Shown here piece by piece: positions 53,837 through 62,792 of a DNA stretch of 64,000 nt (position 1 is the first letter of the stretch; each line of letters opens with the position of its first letter). Source of the stretch: Deltaproteobacteria bacterium (lineage in GTDB: Bacteria > Desulfobacterota > Syntrophia > Syntrophales > Smithellaceae); contig JAKLGV010000012.1 in NCBI GenBank assembly GCA_022710585.1, positions 1 to 64,000 on the forward strand, given 5' to 3'. Position numbers and translations under genes: made by a program. The notes under the pieces are model-generated. The model searched no databases. It was not told the origin of the DNA and saw only the letters and a list, made by a program, of their open reading frames with translations.

Positions 53837-53887
53837 ACCGGCTTTGACAATCAAGGTAAAGACTGATTTTCAAAGCCGGTTTTTTTT
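53837..53887 (+). terminator. Terminator after the His-rich gene
   Basis: ACCGGCTTTGA pairs with TCAAAGCCGGT, extended inward by ATCA/TGAT, followed by a run of T. Confidence 0.9.
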
Positions 53888-53928
53888 GAAATCCTTCTGA
53901 GATAAAAAATTTTCTTACGCCTCTTTCC

Positions 53929-53957
53929 TTGACTTTTGTCCGTCTTTCCGGTAAAAA
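53929..53957 (+). promoter_or_regulatory. Possible promoter of the GAPDH gene
   Basis: TTGACT, a 17-base spacer and TAAAAA. The -10 is weak, as expected of a regulated promoter, and it overlaps the palindrome at 53954. Confidence 0.45.
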
Positions 53958-53971
53958 GGTCGTGACCTTTT
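53954..53971 (+). promoter_or_regulatory. Candidate operator palindrome
   Basis: AAAAGGTC-GT-GACCTTTT, a perfect palindrome over the predicted -10 end and start site. A dimeric repressor could bind here. The regulator is unknown. Confidence 0.5.
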
Positions 53972-54041
53972 AAGGGAGTTGCATTATGGTCCCGGTCACC
54001 ACCAAACCGTTTTTAAATAGAGTTCCTCTCATGAATTTTCA

Positions 54042-54065
54042 GCAGGGTGTCCCTGCATTTTTTTT
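54042..54065 (+). terminator. Intrinsic terminator inside the GAPDH leader
   Basis: GCAGGG-TGT-CCCTGC followed by A and eight T, 69 bases before the GAPDH start. It would stop transcripts from the 53929 promoter, so it is either an attenuator or the end of a small RNA. Confidence 0.75.
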
Positions 54066-54097
54066 ATCCAGCAAAGAAAAATCAAAAAACATATTAA

Positions 54098-54115
54098 TTC
54101 CTGCGGCCGCAGGAA
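54098..54115 (+). repeat. Perfect palindrome before the GAPDH ribosome-binding site
   Basis: TTCCTGCGGCCGCAGGAA. In RNA it can fold into a seven-pair hairpin directly before AAGGAGG. Confidence 0.6.
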
Positions 54116-54133
54116 AAAAGGAGGATTTACATC

Positions 54134-55411
54134 ATGGCACAGGCTCAGGTATTCGAGAATAAACAGCCGGTCCTCGGCATCAACAGTCTGGGGAGAATAG
54201 GAAAATTAACCCTCTGGCATCACATTAACCGCAAATATTTTAAAGAGATTTTCATCAATCAGGGAAGGGAGGTAGGCACGGGGCTCGATTCCATCGCCCA
54301 GGCGATTGAAAAAGATTCGACCTATGGCCTGATGCACAAATTCCTGTATGGCGTCAAAGCGGAAAGAATCATTCAGATCGTCGATGAAAAGCAGGGAAAG
54401 CTTCTGATTGACGGCATTCCCGTCACCATTCTGCGTGAAGCCAGAAACCCGGCCGATATTCCCTGGCGGCAGTACGGCGTCGACGTGGTGGTGGACTGCA
54501 CGGGCAAGTTCAAGGATCCCACAGTCGCGTCGGACAACAAGAGCGGCTCCATCCGGGGCCATCTGCACGGCGGCGCGAAGGTGGTCGTCAACTCTTCTCC
54601 CTTCAAAATCAAAAACAAGGCCCTCTCGACGCCGGATGACGCAATCACCATGATTTACGGCATCAATCACACGGCTTTCGATCCGAAGAAACACAAGGTT
54701 GTTTCTGCGGCGTCCTGCACCACCACGGGACTGGCCCACATGGTCAAGCCTCTGCTGGAAAATGAAGAAACCAGCAACATCCTCACGGCGTCCATGTCCA
54801 CCGTGCACGCCGTCACCAATACCCAGAGCGTTCTGGACAGCGTTCCCAAGGCCGGCGAGAAAGATTTAAGAAAGAACCGGAGCATTCTGGACAGCATCAT
54901 TCTGACCTCGACCAACGCCGCCAAGGCCCTGGCCGAAGTCATTCCGCAGGTTCAGAACATCGGTTTCATGGCGGATTCGATCCGGATCCCGGCGAGCACC
55001 ATGTCCCTGATTGTCCTGAACGCAACGTTCCAGGCCCGCGCCGGCAGTCAGGGCACGGCCATGAACATCAACACCAAAATGATCAATGACTTGTACAGCA
55101 AAGCGGCCTCGAGCAATCCCGAAAAACTGCTCCGGTTTACCATGGAACAAAATGTGTCCTCGGATCTTTTCGGTGTGGACGCGGCCATCATCATTGAAGG
55201 GCAGTTCAATCACACGCGAACGGCGTTCATTAATCTGGATATGTCACACATTCCGAATCTGCCGGCGGATGTCGTCCAGGCGCTTCCCGAAAAAATTCTG
55301 AAAGTTCCCGTTGTACACGCCAAGATCTTCGGCTGGTATGATAATGAATACGGCAGCTACACCAACCGGATGGGCGACCTGACGGTTTATATCCACAAGA
55401 ATATTCTGTAA
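54134..55411 (+). CDS. gap: Glyceraldehyde-3-phosphate dehydrogenase, divergent long form
   Basis: 425 residues against the usual 330-340; it has extra segments between the N-terminal NAD fold (GINSLGRIGKLTLW) and the active site. The catalytic Cys is in SAASCTTTGLAHMV, where the normal CTTN is CTTT. The catalytic His is in STVHAVTNTQSVLD, and WYDNEYGSYTNRMGDL closes the family signature. It converts GAP and NAD(P) to 1,3-bisphosphoglycerate or the reverse. Whether it is the main glycolytic enzyme is uncertain. It has a strong ribosome-binding site, AAGGAGG, and a complex leader. Confidence 0.87.
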   Translation: MAQAQVFENKQPVLGINSLGRIGKLTLWHHINRKYFKEIFINQGREVGTGLDSIAQAIEKDSTYGLMHKFLYGVKAERIIQIVDEKQGKLLIDGIPVTILREARNPADIPWRQYGVDVVVDCTGKFKDPTVASDNKSGSIRGHLHGGAKVVVNSSPFKIKNKALSTPDDAITMIYGINHTAFDPKKHKVVSAASCTTTGLAHMVKPLLENEETSNILTASMSTVHAVTNTQSVLDSVPKAGEKDLRKNRSILDSIILTSTNAAKALAEVIPQVQNIGFMADSIRIPASTMSLIVLNATFQARAGSQGTAMNINTKMINDLYSKAASSNPEKLLRFTMEQNVSSDLFGVDAAIIIEGQFNHTRTAFINLDMSHIPNLPADVVQALPEKILKVPVVHAKIFGWYDNEYGSYTNRMGDLTVYIHKNIL

Positions 55412-55425
55412 AAATGATCCAAAAA

Positions 55426-55463
55426 AATCCCCTTAACATCGCACAGGCGCTGTTAAGGGGATT
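55426..55463. terminator. Terminator between GAPDH and the PPDK-like gene
   Basis: AATCCCCTTAACA pairs perfectly with TGTTAAGGGGATT. The genes converge here. Confidence 0.9.
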
Positions 55464-55474
55464 GCTTGTCAAAG

Positions 55475-58400
55475 CTATTCTTTTTCGCTCTGGTGCTGTC
55501 CCGCGTAAACGGCTCCGCTCCAGCCGTCGATGCTGATAAAGTCTCCGGCCCGGATGGTGAGGCTTTCGATGGTAGCGTATTCGTCAGCCTCATAAACCTT
55601 CAGTTTGTTGAAGCCGACCACGCCGACTTTGTCGAGCTGTGGTATGGTCACGGCGGCATGGGAGGTGCTGCCACCTTTGGCGGTAAGCAATCCTTCCACC
55701 TGCAGCAGAACGCCGACATCATCGGGCACGGTATCGGGACGGACCAGAATAAGGGGCGTGTCCGGATCTTCACCGCGGAATCGTTTAATATCCGTTTCTG
55801 AATAAACCGCCCGACCGCACAGCGCGCCGCCATTAACGCCGATGCCGGTTCCCAGAGCGGACGACTGCAATTCCGGCATATCTTTGAAGCGCGCCCATTT
55901 TTGCGTCGTGATCTGATTCATGTCGCGTGTTTGCAGAATGTATAGTTTATCCTTGGTGGGTCCTTCAAAGGTAAATTCGATTTCCTGATGGTTGAACCCC
56001 TTCTCATAGATCAGAATCTCTGAAATTCTTAAAAGCTCGGCGTAGATTTCCGGAAACTTATCTTCCAGCGATATTTTGGAGTCGCGGCATTCCGCGATGC
56101 GCTGTTTTTCGGAAATGGGATAGGTCTCCACGAGGCCGGAAACGATGTCATCCCCCTGCACGCCGAAAATAAAATCCCCGTAAAGCGTCACATCGGAAGA
56201 TGTGCTTTTCGGCTCGCGGGTAAAAATAACGCCGGAGCCGGAATTGTCGTTGAGATTGCCGAAAACCATTTTCTGAACGATGACGGCCGTGCCCCATTTA
56301 TCGGAAATATGCATTTGCCGGCGGTAAATCTCCGCCTGCTCCGAATACCACGAATTGAAGACTTGCAGGATGGCCTGCCCCAGTTGATCCAGCGGCTTAT
56401 CCTTGAACTCTATGCCGCTGTCGATCAATCCTTTCTTGTAGGAGAGGGCGATTTGTTTCATCTGTTCGGGCTGAAACTGTATTTTTCTTTCCACACTGTA
56501 CTTTTGTTTGTATTCATCGATGATCGCGTCAAAAAAATTGCGGTTCAATCCCTGGAACATTCCCCACATCTGAAGGAACCGGCGATAGGAATCCCAGGCG
56601 GCCCACTGAAATTCTTCCTTCTGGCTGAGACTTTCCGCAATCGCTTCATTGATGCCCACGTTTAGGAACGATTTCATCATCCCGGGCAGGGAAACGGTTG
56701 CACCGCTGCGGATCGAAAGCAGCAGGGGATGGCGGCGGTCACCCAGTTTACAGCCGGTGATCTTCTCCAGTCTTTTGATCTCTTTGTTGATCCGTTCCGC
56801 GAGATCATAAAAAATGTATTTATAGCCATACACCGCATCGTATCCCCGGAAAACTTCCGTGGTGATGATAAATCCCGGCGGCACATTAAATCCGAAGGAC
56901 ACCAGTTCTTTGAGAAAATATCCCTTGTTGCCAAGCAGGATCTGATTATCCAGTCTTCTATTCTTTTTATAAAAGGAAGAAACCGTCAACTCGGGATTGT
57001 AGGACATGACCACTTTCAGAATCTGTTTGTTGTCTTTAAACTTTTCAGCTTCCTCGTTGAGGGTTTTGATGACCGTGTTGACAAAATTATCCAGAACCTG
57101 AATACCGAAAGTGGACGAGATGATGCCCCGGATAAAATTTTCCGAATGCTGATAAATCAATTTTTCCTGTTTCTTGTGTCCGGATTTGGTTACCGCCTCC
57201 GTGTCCTGCCGGTATACCTGACCGATGATGACGGACAGGTTGTCGCTGTGGACATCAATATAATTGTTGCGGATAATCGTCTGAATATTTTTTGAAATAA
57301 AACGGAAAATATCCTCGTATTGCTCCAGCGAAAATTGCTTGATCGTCAGCGCGTTGGTCACGTACTTGACTTTGGCGATCAGCCCTTCCGTGGCAATGCC
57401 TTCGATTTCCAGCGCGTTGATATACAGCCAGATGTAGGTGTGGATTTTTTTAATGGTCTGCTTCGTGATGAATGTCAGATTGAAGGACTTCCCCAGTTCC
57501 TCAAAAAGCATGGTGGCCAGACTTTCCAGTCTCAGGGAAAGGCCGACGGCGTCAAATTTCTTCTCGCTATACGTTCCATACATGGAGGGAATGCCCGCCG
57601 CGATGTGCCGCTTGTAATAGATGTTTTCGTAGAACTGCGTTTTTTTCGGGGAGAGAATTCTTTCTTTCAGGATGGCCAGGAATTTCAGAATGATCGTAAG
57701 GCTGCGATAATGGTTTTTCGCGTTTAAAGATTTTTTCAGCGCAGCAATATCGGCTTGCGGAAAAGCATTGGCGGCCTCAAGGTCCTTGAGCAGATCGATA
57801 AATTGCGGATAATATTTTTTATAGATGAGCTGATAAATGCGGATCATCAATTGAACGCGTTCCTGATCCCTTTCATTGACGCCCTTGACCTTGCTCAGCT
57901 CACGGGTCACCTTTTCCCCGTCCCACTCGAGAAAATTCATGGGGCGATGGTTAATCCGGGTGAAAAAATATTTAAAAGCTTTGTGCATCCCGTTGAAATA
58001 TTCTCCGGAGTTCGTCACCTGTTCATAAACATCAACGGGCAGATGCACGCGGAGGAAATTCTTGTCCCCGGTGCTCCAGTACTTGAAAATATCCTCGATA
58101 AAATTAAAAATCAGGCTGTTGCTTTCCACGTGCGACTGTTTCCGCAAAAAATAAACCAGTTTGTCGTTGCGCAGGGAAAGCTCGTCCACCCGGGTGGTAA
58201 TATCCCGGAGTTCCCCTTCCGCGCCGATCTCGCTGAAATAGACGGGAAAAATCCGGAGCAGCTGTTTGATGAGATTATATGACGGCGTGATATCGCTGTT
58301 GAGCAGGGCGGAAATGTTTTTCTGAATCAGGTCGGTGTCGCGGATGAAAACGCCCCCCATTTTCAGATTCACAATCAGCGCCGAAATCAGCCGCTTGGTC

Positions 58401-59692
58401 CATCTCGGTTTCATCCCGATGATTTCCAGCCAGCAGCGAATATTCATAATGTGAGCCGGATTGACCTTGACCTGCCACTCTTCGTTGGAGCCTTTGATCT
58501 CCGGATACTGGAACCCGTAACGAATCAGCTCATCGATGAAGGTATCCACAAGCGCGTGGCTATTTTGCGCGAAGACTTCCCGGGCGGTCGTCGTAATACA
58601 GTCAAAAATCGCGGCGCTGAATTCACTCTGCGCCTTATTTTTTTTCAGGAAGCCGAACATCCGACGCACAAAATCATGAAAGGTCTCCTTCTTCTCTTCC
58701 TGAAAAACGATTTTAAGCGCGTGGTTGATTTCCCGAAGCGCGCTGGCGTGAATATCCACCAAGCTGGGCACATCGATGACATTAAACAGAAAGCGCAGCT
58801 TCACCACCTGCTGGTGCCCCTGATACGCGCTGGATTTCTCCAGTTGGTCGGCGACATGCAGATAGCCGTTCACAATCTGATAATAATCCGGCCAATCCAG
58901 ATACCTCTGAATGCCGCCGCTCTCCACCGGATGCGGCGCCGCATTCAGCGTTTCCAGATTCTGAATGAGCGTCCTCAGATGCCCGTGGCTCAGGGGTTCA
59001 ATGAATTGCTGATAGGCGGCAGCGGAATGCTGAGCGTCCACGTCTTCGGCGACAAACCATTCCGCGGGATCAGCCTGGGCCAGCCAGAACTGGTACGTAA
59101 TTTTGAAAATTTTATGCAACAGGTTCTCAAAAAGCGGCGTCCCGACGTCCGCTTTTTTTTCGATCATGCTCTTGATGATTTTTTTGGCGTAAGACGAGCA
59201 CTTCTTGAAAATCGCTTCATCCTCGTCAATCGCTCCCCGCATGAGCTTAATCATTTCCGGAAACAGGGACAGATTTCGCGTAAGGAATTCGCCGCTCTGA
59301 TTAAAGATCGCGTCGATGTAATCGAACAAATAGTGGATGGCGCTGTCTTTGACCTCTCTGTCGGAGGAAGATTGGATGACGTCGAAATAAATACAAACCA
59401 TCGTCGCCAGAGCGGAAAGCCCATCCGGATGGTTATTGTAGACATAGAAGTCGCCGATGGAAACGGACTTCAGCTCCCTTAAAACATAATCCCAGTTGAC
59501 AAAGGGGTGATTCAGCTCGGTGAGCAGTTCACGGGTTTTTTTTTGCAGACCGTAATGGCCTTCGACAACCGCGAGCAGTGGAGTATACTGCTCCGGAATT
59601 TCTATGGTGACCGCCGTTCTCTCCAGATTGACTTTCAGGGCGGAAGAATCCAATTCTTTGATTTCTTTAGTCGCTTTATTTTTATCCGTCAT
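55475..59692 (-). CDS. Very large PPDK-like PEP/pyruvate-binding protein
   Basis: 1405 residues. Residues about 1-900 are mostly helical and unrecognised. Residues about 920-1250 match the ATP-grasp domain of pyruvate phosphate dikinase (LGNKGYFLKELVSFGFNVPP, LLSIRSGATVSLPGMMKSFL, VIFTREPKSTSSDVTLYGDF). Residues about 1300-1395 are the phosphohistidine domain: LTAKGGSTSHAAVTIPQLD carries the catalytic His. The C-terminal PEP-binding TIM barrel of PPDK is absent, so it cannot make PEP alone. It may phosphorylate another substrate or act with a partner. AAAGG precedes the start. Confidence 0.85.
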   Translation of the reverse strand: MTDKNKATKEIKELDSSALKVNLERTAVTIEIPEQYTPLLAVVEGHYGLQKKTRELLTELNHPFVNWDYVLRELKSVSIGDFYVYNNHPDGLSALATMVCIYFDVIQSSSDREVKDSAIHYLFDYIDAIFNQSGEFLTRNLSLFPEMIKLMRGAIDEDEAIFKKCSSYAKKIIKSMIEKKADVGTPLFENLLHKIFKITYQFWLAQADPAEWFVAEDVDAQHSAAAYQQFIEPLSHGHLRTLIQNLETLNAAPHPVESGGIQRYLDWPDYYQIVNGYLHVADQLEKSSAYQGHQQVVKLRFLFNVIDVPSLVDIHASALREINHALKIVFQEEKKETFHDFVRRMFGFLKKNKAQSEFSAAIFDCITTTAREVFAQNSHALVDTFIDELIRYGFQYPEIKGSNEEWQVKVNPAHIMNIRCWLEIIGMKPRWTKRLISALIVNLKMGGVFIRDTDLIQKNISALLNSDITPSYNLIKQLLRIFPVYFSEIGAEGELRDITTRVDELSLRNDKLVYFLRKQSHVESNSLIFNFIEDIFKYWSTGDKNFLRVHLPVDVYEQVTNSGEYFNGMHKAFKYFFTRINHRPMNFLEWDGEKVTRELSKVKGVNERDQERVQLMIRIYQLIYKKYYPQFIDLLKDLEAANAFPQADIAALKKSLNAKNHYRSLTIILKFLAILKERILSPKKTQFYENIYYKRHIAAGIPSMYGTYSEKKFDAVGLSLRLESLATMLFEELGKSFNLTFITKQTIKKIHTYIWLYINALEIEGIATEGLIAKVKYVTNALTIKQFSLEQYEDIFRFISKNIQTIIRNNYIDVHSDNLSVIIGQVYRQDTEAVTKSGHKKQEKLIYQHSENFIRGIISSTFGIQVLDNFVNTVIKTLNEEAEKFKDNKQILKVVMSYNPELTVSSFYKKNRRLDNQILLGNKGYFLKELVSFGFNVPPGFIITTEVFRGYDAVYGYKYIFYDLAERINKEIKRLEKITGCKLGDRRHPLLLSIRSGATVSLPGMMKSFLNVGINEAIAESLSQKEEFQWAAWDSYRRFLQMWGMFQGLNRNFFDAIIDEYKQKYSVERKIQFQPEQMKQIALSYKKGLIDSGIEFKDKPLDQLGQAILQVFNSWYSEQAEIYRRQMHISDKWGTAVIVQKMVFGNLNDNSGSGVIFTREPKSTSSDVTLYGDFIFGVQGDDIVSGLVETYPISEKQRIAECRDSKISLEDKFPEIYAELLRISEILIYEKGFNHQEIEFTFEGPTKDKLYILQTRDMNQITTQKWARFKDMPELQSSALGTGIGVNGGALCGRAVYSETDIKRFRGEDPDTPLILVRPDTVPDDVGVLLQVEGLLTAKGGSTSHAAVTIPQLDKVGVVGFNKLKVYEADEYATIESLTIRAGDFISIDGWSGAVYAGQHQSEKE

Positions 59693-59818
59693 ACGGGCAG
59701 ACCTTTCAAATCAGATAAATCAGAATCCGCGTATTTTTTCAAGCCCAGAACATTCAGACCAGCCATCCCGGACGCATGGGTCCCAAATAGGGTTCAAGAC
59801 CTCTCTCTAAAAACGCAC

Positions 59819-59860
59819 AACTCCGATAATGCCGCCACAGAACGGGGCATTATCGGAGTT
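59819..59860. terminator. Terminator after the desulforedoxin-like gene
   Basis: AACTCCGATAATGCC pairs perfectly with GGCATTATCGGAGTT around a 12-base loop, with a T-rich minus-strand exit. Confidence 0.85.
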
Positions 59861-59884
59861 ACAATTCAGCCGGCGGAAACTTTC

Positions 59885-60190
59885 CTATTTCTTTTTTCCC
59901 GCTTTCTTAACAGGTTTTTTAGCCGCCTTTTTGACAGGTTTCTTTTCCGGTGCTTTGTTCTTTTTTGCCGCCGGTTTTTTCTTGGGAACCGCTGCTGCTT
60001 TTTTTACGGTTTCCTTTTTCTTGTGCGTCGGCGCCGACAGAACTTTCTTGGGTTTTGCGGGCCCCAGATTGACCATGGGCTCTTCACAGCAGATCAGATC
60101 AATTGAAGCGCACCCGCATTCTTCATCGACGATAACGGCCAAACCGCATACTTCACAACTCAAAACATCTCCAGCTTTTGCTCTCGGCAT
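59885..60190 (-). CDS. Desulforedoxin-like domain with lysine-rich tail
   Basis: 101 residues. Residues 1-45 are a desulforedoxin-type metal site: SCEVCGLAVIV then LICCEEPMVNLGPAKP, four Cys in the CxxC...CC pattern that binds a single iron or zinc, with an extra CGC between. Residues 50-101 are Lys/Ala/Pro-rich, ending in KKPVKKAAKKPVKKAGKKK, like histone H1-type tails that bind nucleic acid. The combination is odd. A strong ribosome-binding site (AGGAGG) precedes ATG 60190. Confidence 0.83.
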   Translation of the reverse strand: MPRAKAGDVLSCEVCGLAVIVDEECGCASIDLICCEEPMVNLGPAKPKKVLSAPTHKKKETVKKAAAVPKKKPAAKKNKAPEKKPVKKAAKKPVKKAGKKK

Positions 60191-60242
60191 TTTCCACCTC
60201 CTCGTTGTGAGGGGTCGAACCTCTTCCCTCTTCTTGCCGTTC

Positions 60243-60270
60243 ATTCTAATAAAAAATATTATTTTTTCAA
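60243..60270 (-). promoter_or_regulatory. Promoter of the desulforedoxin-like gene
   Basis: Minus strand TTGAAA, a 16-base spacer and TAGAAT, about 50 bases before the start. Confidence 0.45.
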
Positions 60271-60361
60271 GTATAAATTGCTTGTTTTTTTAAAAAGATA
60301 GGCGTAACAAATTTTTATCGGTGCGCTGACATCCCGCGTCTGACCATCACGGAACGAACAT

Positions 60362-62314
60362 ATGCCTTTAAAAAAAGATCAGAAATATCGAAGCTGGGTG
60401 GAAGTTGATCTCGGTCATTTTACCGGCAATCTCCGGGAAATAAGAAGGCTCATCGGATCCAAAGCCGATTTTATGATGACCGTGAAAGCGGACGCGTACG
60501 GACACGGCGCCATTGAAATATCCCGGGCGGCCCTCAAAAACGGCGCGCGCGTGCTGGGAGTCGCCAACGCCGATGAAGGCGTTCAACTGAGAATCAGCGG
60601 CATTGAAGCGCCCGTGGTTATTCTGGGACCGTCAACCGAATCCGAAATCGAACAAATCATCAAATATAACTTGACGCCTTCGGTATCCGATCTATTTTTC
60701 GCCCGAAAACTCCATAAGGCGCTGGCCGGAACCGGCCATCAACTGCCCGTGCATATCGAAGTGGACACCGGCATGGGGCGCGGCGGAACCATGCATACCG
60801 AAGCAGTCAAGCTGATTCTCGATATGTCGAAGTTATCCAACCTTCAACTGGAAGGGATATTCAGCCATTTTGCGTCCAGCGAAAAAATGATTCCTTCCAA
60901 TGAAACGCAATGGAAACATTTCTCGGATTTACTGGCCGACCTAGAGTATCGCGGGATCAATATTCCCGTCCGTCATATAGACAACAGCGGCGCGATTTTA
61001 AATTACCCCGATTTTAAACTGAACATGGTGCGCCCCGGCATCATGGCTTACGGCATTTATCCTTCGCCGGAAAACAAATCAAAAGCCGACCTGGCTCCCG
61101 TGATGTCCTTCAAAACCGGTGTTGTTCTGCTGAAAGACTTTCCGGCCGGCTACGGCATCGGCTACAACAGCACCTTTGTGACTGCCCGGCCGACACGCAT
61201 CGCCACCATTCCGGTCGGCTACGGGGACGGCTACGCTTTCATTCTTTCCAATAAAGGAGAGGCTTTAATCCGCGGCCGGAGGGCGCCGATTGTCGGGCGG
61301 ATTTCCATGGATATGTGCACGGTGGATGTAACCGATATTCCCGGCTGCAAGGTCAGTGATGAAGTCGTACTGCTGGGCAGACAGGGCGACGAATATATCA
61401 GCGCCAATGAAATTGCCGCCAAAGCCCAGACCATCAGCTACGAAGTGCTCTGCGCTCTGGGAAAAAGAGCGCCGCGCGTCTTTCTCCACAAGGGGAAAAA
61501 AGAGGCTGTCGAGCCCCGGCTGCGAAGAATCTTTATTCCCGACGAGGAGAAATCCATCTCCCGCATCGATAATATCATCCGTCATTGCCTCCGGACGCGC
61601 GCACGCAACGAAGAACTGGGCAATGCCATTTACTACGAAATGTTTGAAACGCTTTTCGGCAAGGAAGACCGGCGGCTGGAACTGCGCTCCGGCTTCCGCT
61701 ACAACATTCGCATAGCGCAATTGCCGGAAAGAAAAAAAGCCGCTTCATCACAGGAATACCTTCAGGTCAGCACGCACGTGGAATACAAAAAGACATTGCG
61801 TGATAATATCTTCATGATCGGCTGTGCTTCCAACAATACCCAGTTGGCCGCGTTGTTTGAAGACCCGCGCTGCGAATACCGCTGGGTGATGAGCAGCGGC
61901 AAGGATCTGAGTATAGACAGGGATTTTACCGTCGAACAGGTGCGCATCGATAACGAAAATGTTCCCATTATCGAAACAAAAAACACCCGGCGCGGCTATG
62001 AAATCTGGTGCGGCTCTGAAGAACTCAAGAAAAAGATCAACACCGAAGTAAAGCTGGAAATCGAAATTTCCACCAAGAAGGCCAGGGAAAATAAAATCTT
62101 TCCCGTTTACCTGGTGTATCCGGTCAGAGGTTTGGAGATTAACTTCAACTATGAAAAGGCGGGCATCAAGAATGTTCGGGAAGAAAGCTTTTTTGCCGGA
62201 CGGCATCCCCAGCCGACCGTGTCAATCAAGAAAGGTAAGTCTATCGGCGTTAAGATATCCGATCAGGACTGGATTTTCCCGACCAGCGGCGTGATCTTTA
62301 TCTGGGATATCTAA
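60362..62314 (+). CDS. alr: Alanine racemase with a 270-residue C-terminal extension
   Basis: 650 residues, against about 370 for the family. Residues 1-378 are a full alanine racemase: PLP Lys in MMTVKADAYGHGAIEI, GRGGTMHTE, the second catalytic Tyr in GYGIGYNSTF, and ISMDMCTVDVTDIPG. It makes D-alanine for peptidoglycan. Residues 379-650 (from AVEPRLRRIFIPDEEKSISR) are a soluble, strand-rich part I do not recognise (FMIGCASNNTQLAALFEDPR, VYLVYPVRGLEINFNY). There is no frame break between the two. ddl lies 1.2 kb away. Confidence 0.9.
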   Translation: MPLKKDQKYRSWVEVDLGHFTGNLREIRRLIGSKADFMMTVKADAYGHGAIEISRAALKNGARVLGVANADEGVQLRISGIEAPVVILGPSTESEIEQIIKYNLTPSVSDLFFARKLHKALAGTGHQLPVHIEVDTGMGRGGTMHTEAVKLILDMSKLSNLQLEGIFSHFASSEKMIPSNETQWKHFSDLLADLEYRGINIPVRHIDNSGAILNYPDFKLNMVRPGIMAYGIYPSPENKSKADLAPVMSFKTGVVLLKDFPAGYGIGYNSTFVTARPTRIATIPVGYGDGYAFILSNKGEALIRGRRAPIVGRISMDMCTVDVTDIPGCKVSDEVVLLGRQGDEYISANEIAAKAQTISYEVLCALGKRAPRVFLHKGKKEAVEPRLRRIFIPDEEKSISRIDNIIRHCLRTRARNEELGNAIYYEMFETLFGKEDRRLELRSGFRYNIRIAQLPERKKAASSQEYLQVSTHVEYKKTLRDNIFMIGCASNNTQLAALFEDPRCEYRWVMSSGKDLSIDRDFTVEQVRIDNENVPIIETKNTRRGYEIWCGSEELKKKINTEVKLEIEISTKKARENKIFPVYLVYPVRGLEINFNYEKAGIKNVREESFFAGRHPQPTVSIKKGKSIGVKISDQDWIFPTSGVIFIWDI

Positions 62315-62331
62315 GCAGGTATGTCCGGTCT

Positions 62332-62754
62332 TTATTTGATGTAGTAACCGGAAACCCGCCACCTGCCATCCTTGTCGATCATCGGTGTAACCGTCTCAGC
62401 GGACGATTTTTTATTCTCAAATGACGTGTTGAACTGAATCACAACGTACTGCCCATCCGGCGCACCCGGCAGAGACGTTGTATAGGCGGCACTTTTTACT
62501 TTTCTGGAAATCAATTTACCAAGCGGTCCCCGCACGCCCTTGAGGGCCTGTTCCCATTGCTCCGGTGTGACAGCTTGTTTAAAATATTCAGATGATTGCT
62601 TCCAGCTTTCAAGATAGTTTCCCCGATCGACAATGGTGAGCCATTTTTCAGCCGATGCAATTGCTGCTTTTTCCTTACCCGATCCGTCAGCCATGACCGA
62701 TGTGGCACTAATTATAAGTCCAATGACTACCAGAAATATTATTTTTCTCATCAT
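62332..62754 (-). CDS. DUF4019 secreted protein
   Basis: 140 residues. A signal peptide (IIFLVVIGLIISATSVMA) precedes a DUF4019 domain: AEKWLTIVDRGNYLESWKQS, then EQWEQALKGVRGPLGKLISR, and the end DGRWRVSGYYIK. The function is unknown; the fold is thought SnoaL-like. Two adjacent ATGs exist; the second (62751) has better spacing from GGAGGA. It converges with the alr gene, 17 bases apart. Confidence 0.85.
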   Translation of the reverse strand: MMRKIIFLVVIGLIISATSVMADGSGKEKAAIASAEKWLTIVDRGNYLESWKQSSEYFKQAVTPEQWEQALKGVRGPLGKLISRKVKSAAYTTSLPGAPDGQYVVIQFNTSFENKKSSAETVTPMIDKDGRWRVSGYYIK

Positions 62755-62792
62755 TCCTCCGCTCCTTTCTTTAATCCAATCACTCTATTGAT

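Noticed and set aside
58451..59482. 343-codon open frame on the plus strand
   Set aside because: It is antisense to the PPDK-like gene, has odd composition and no start signal.
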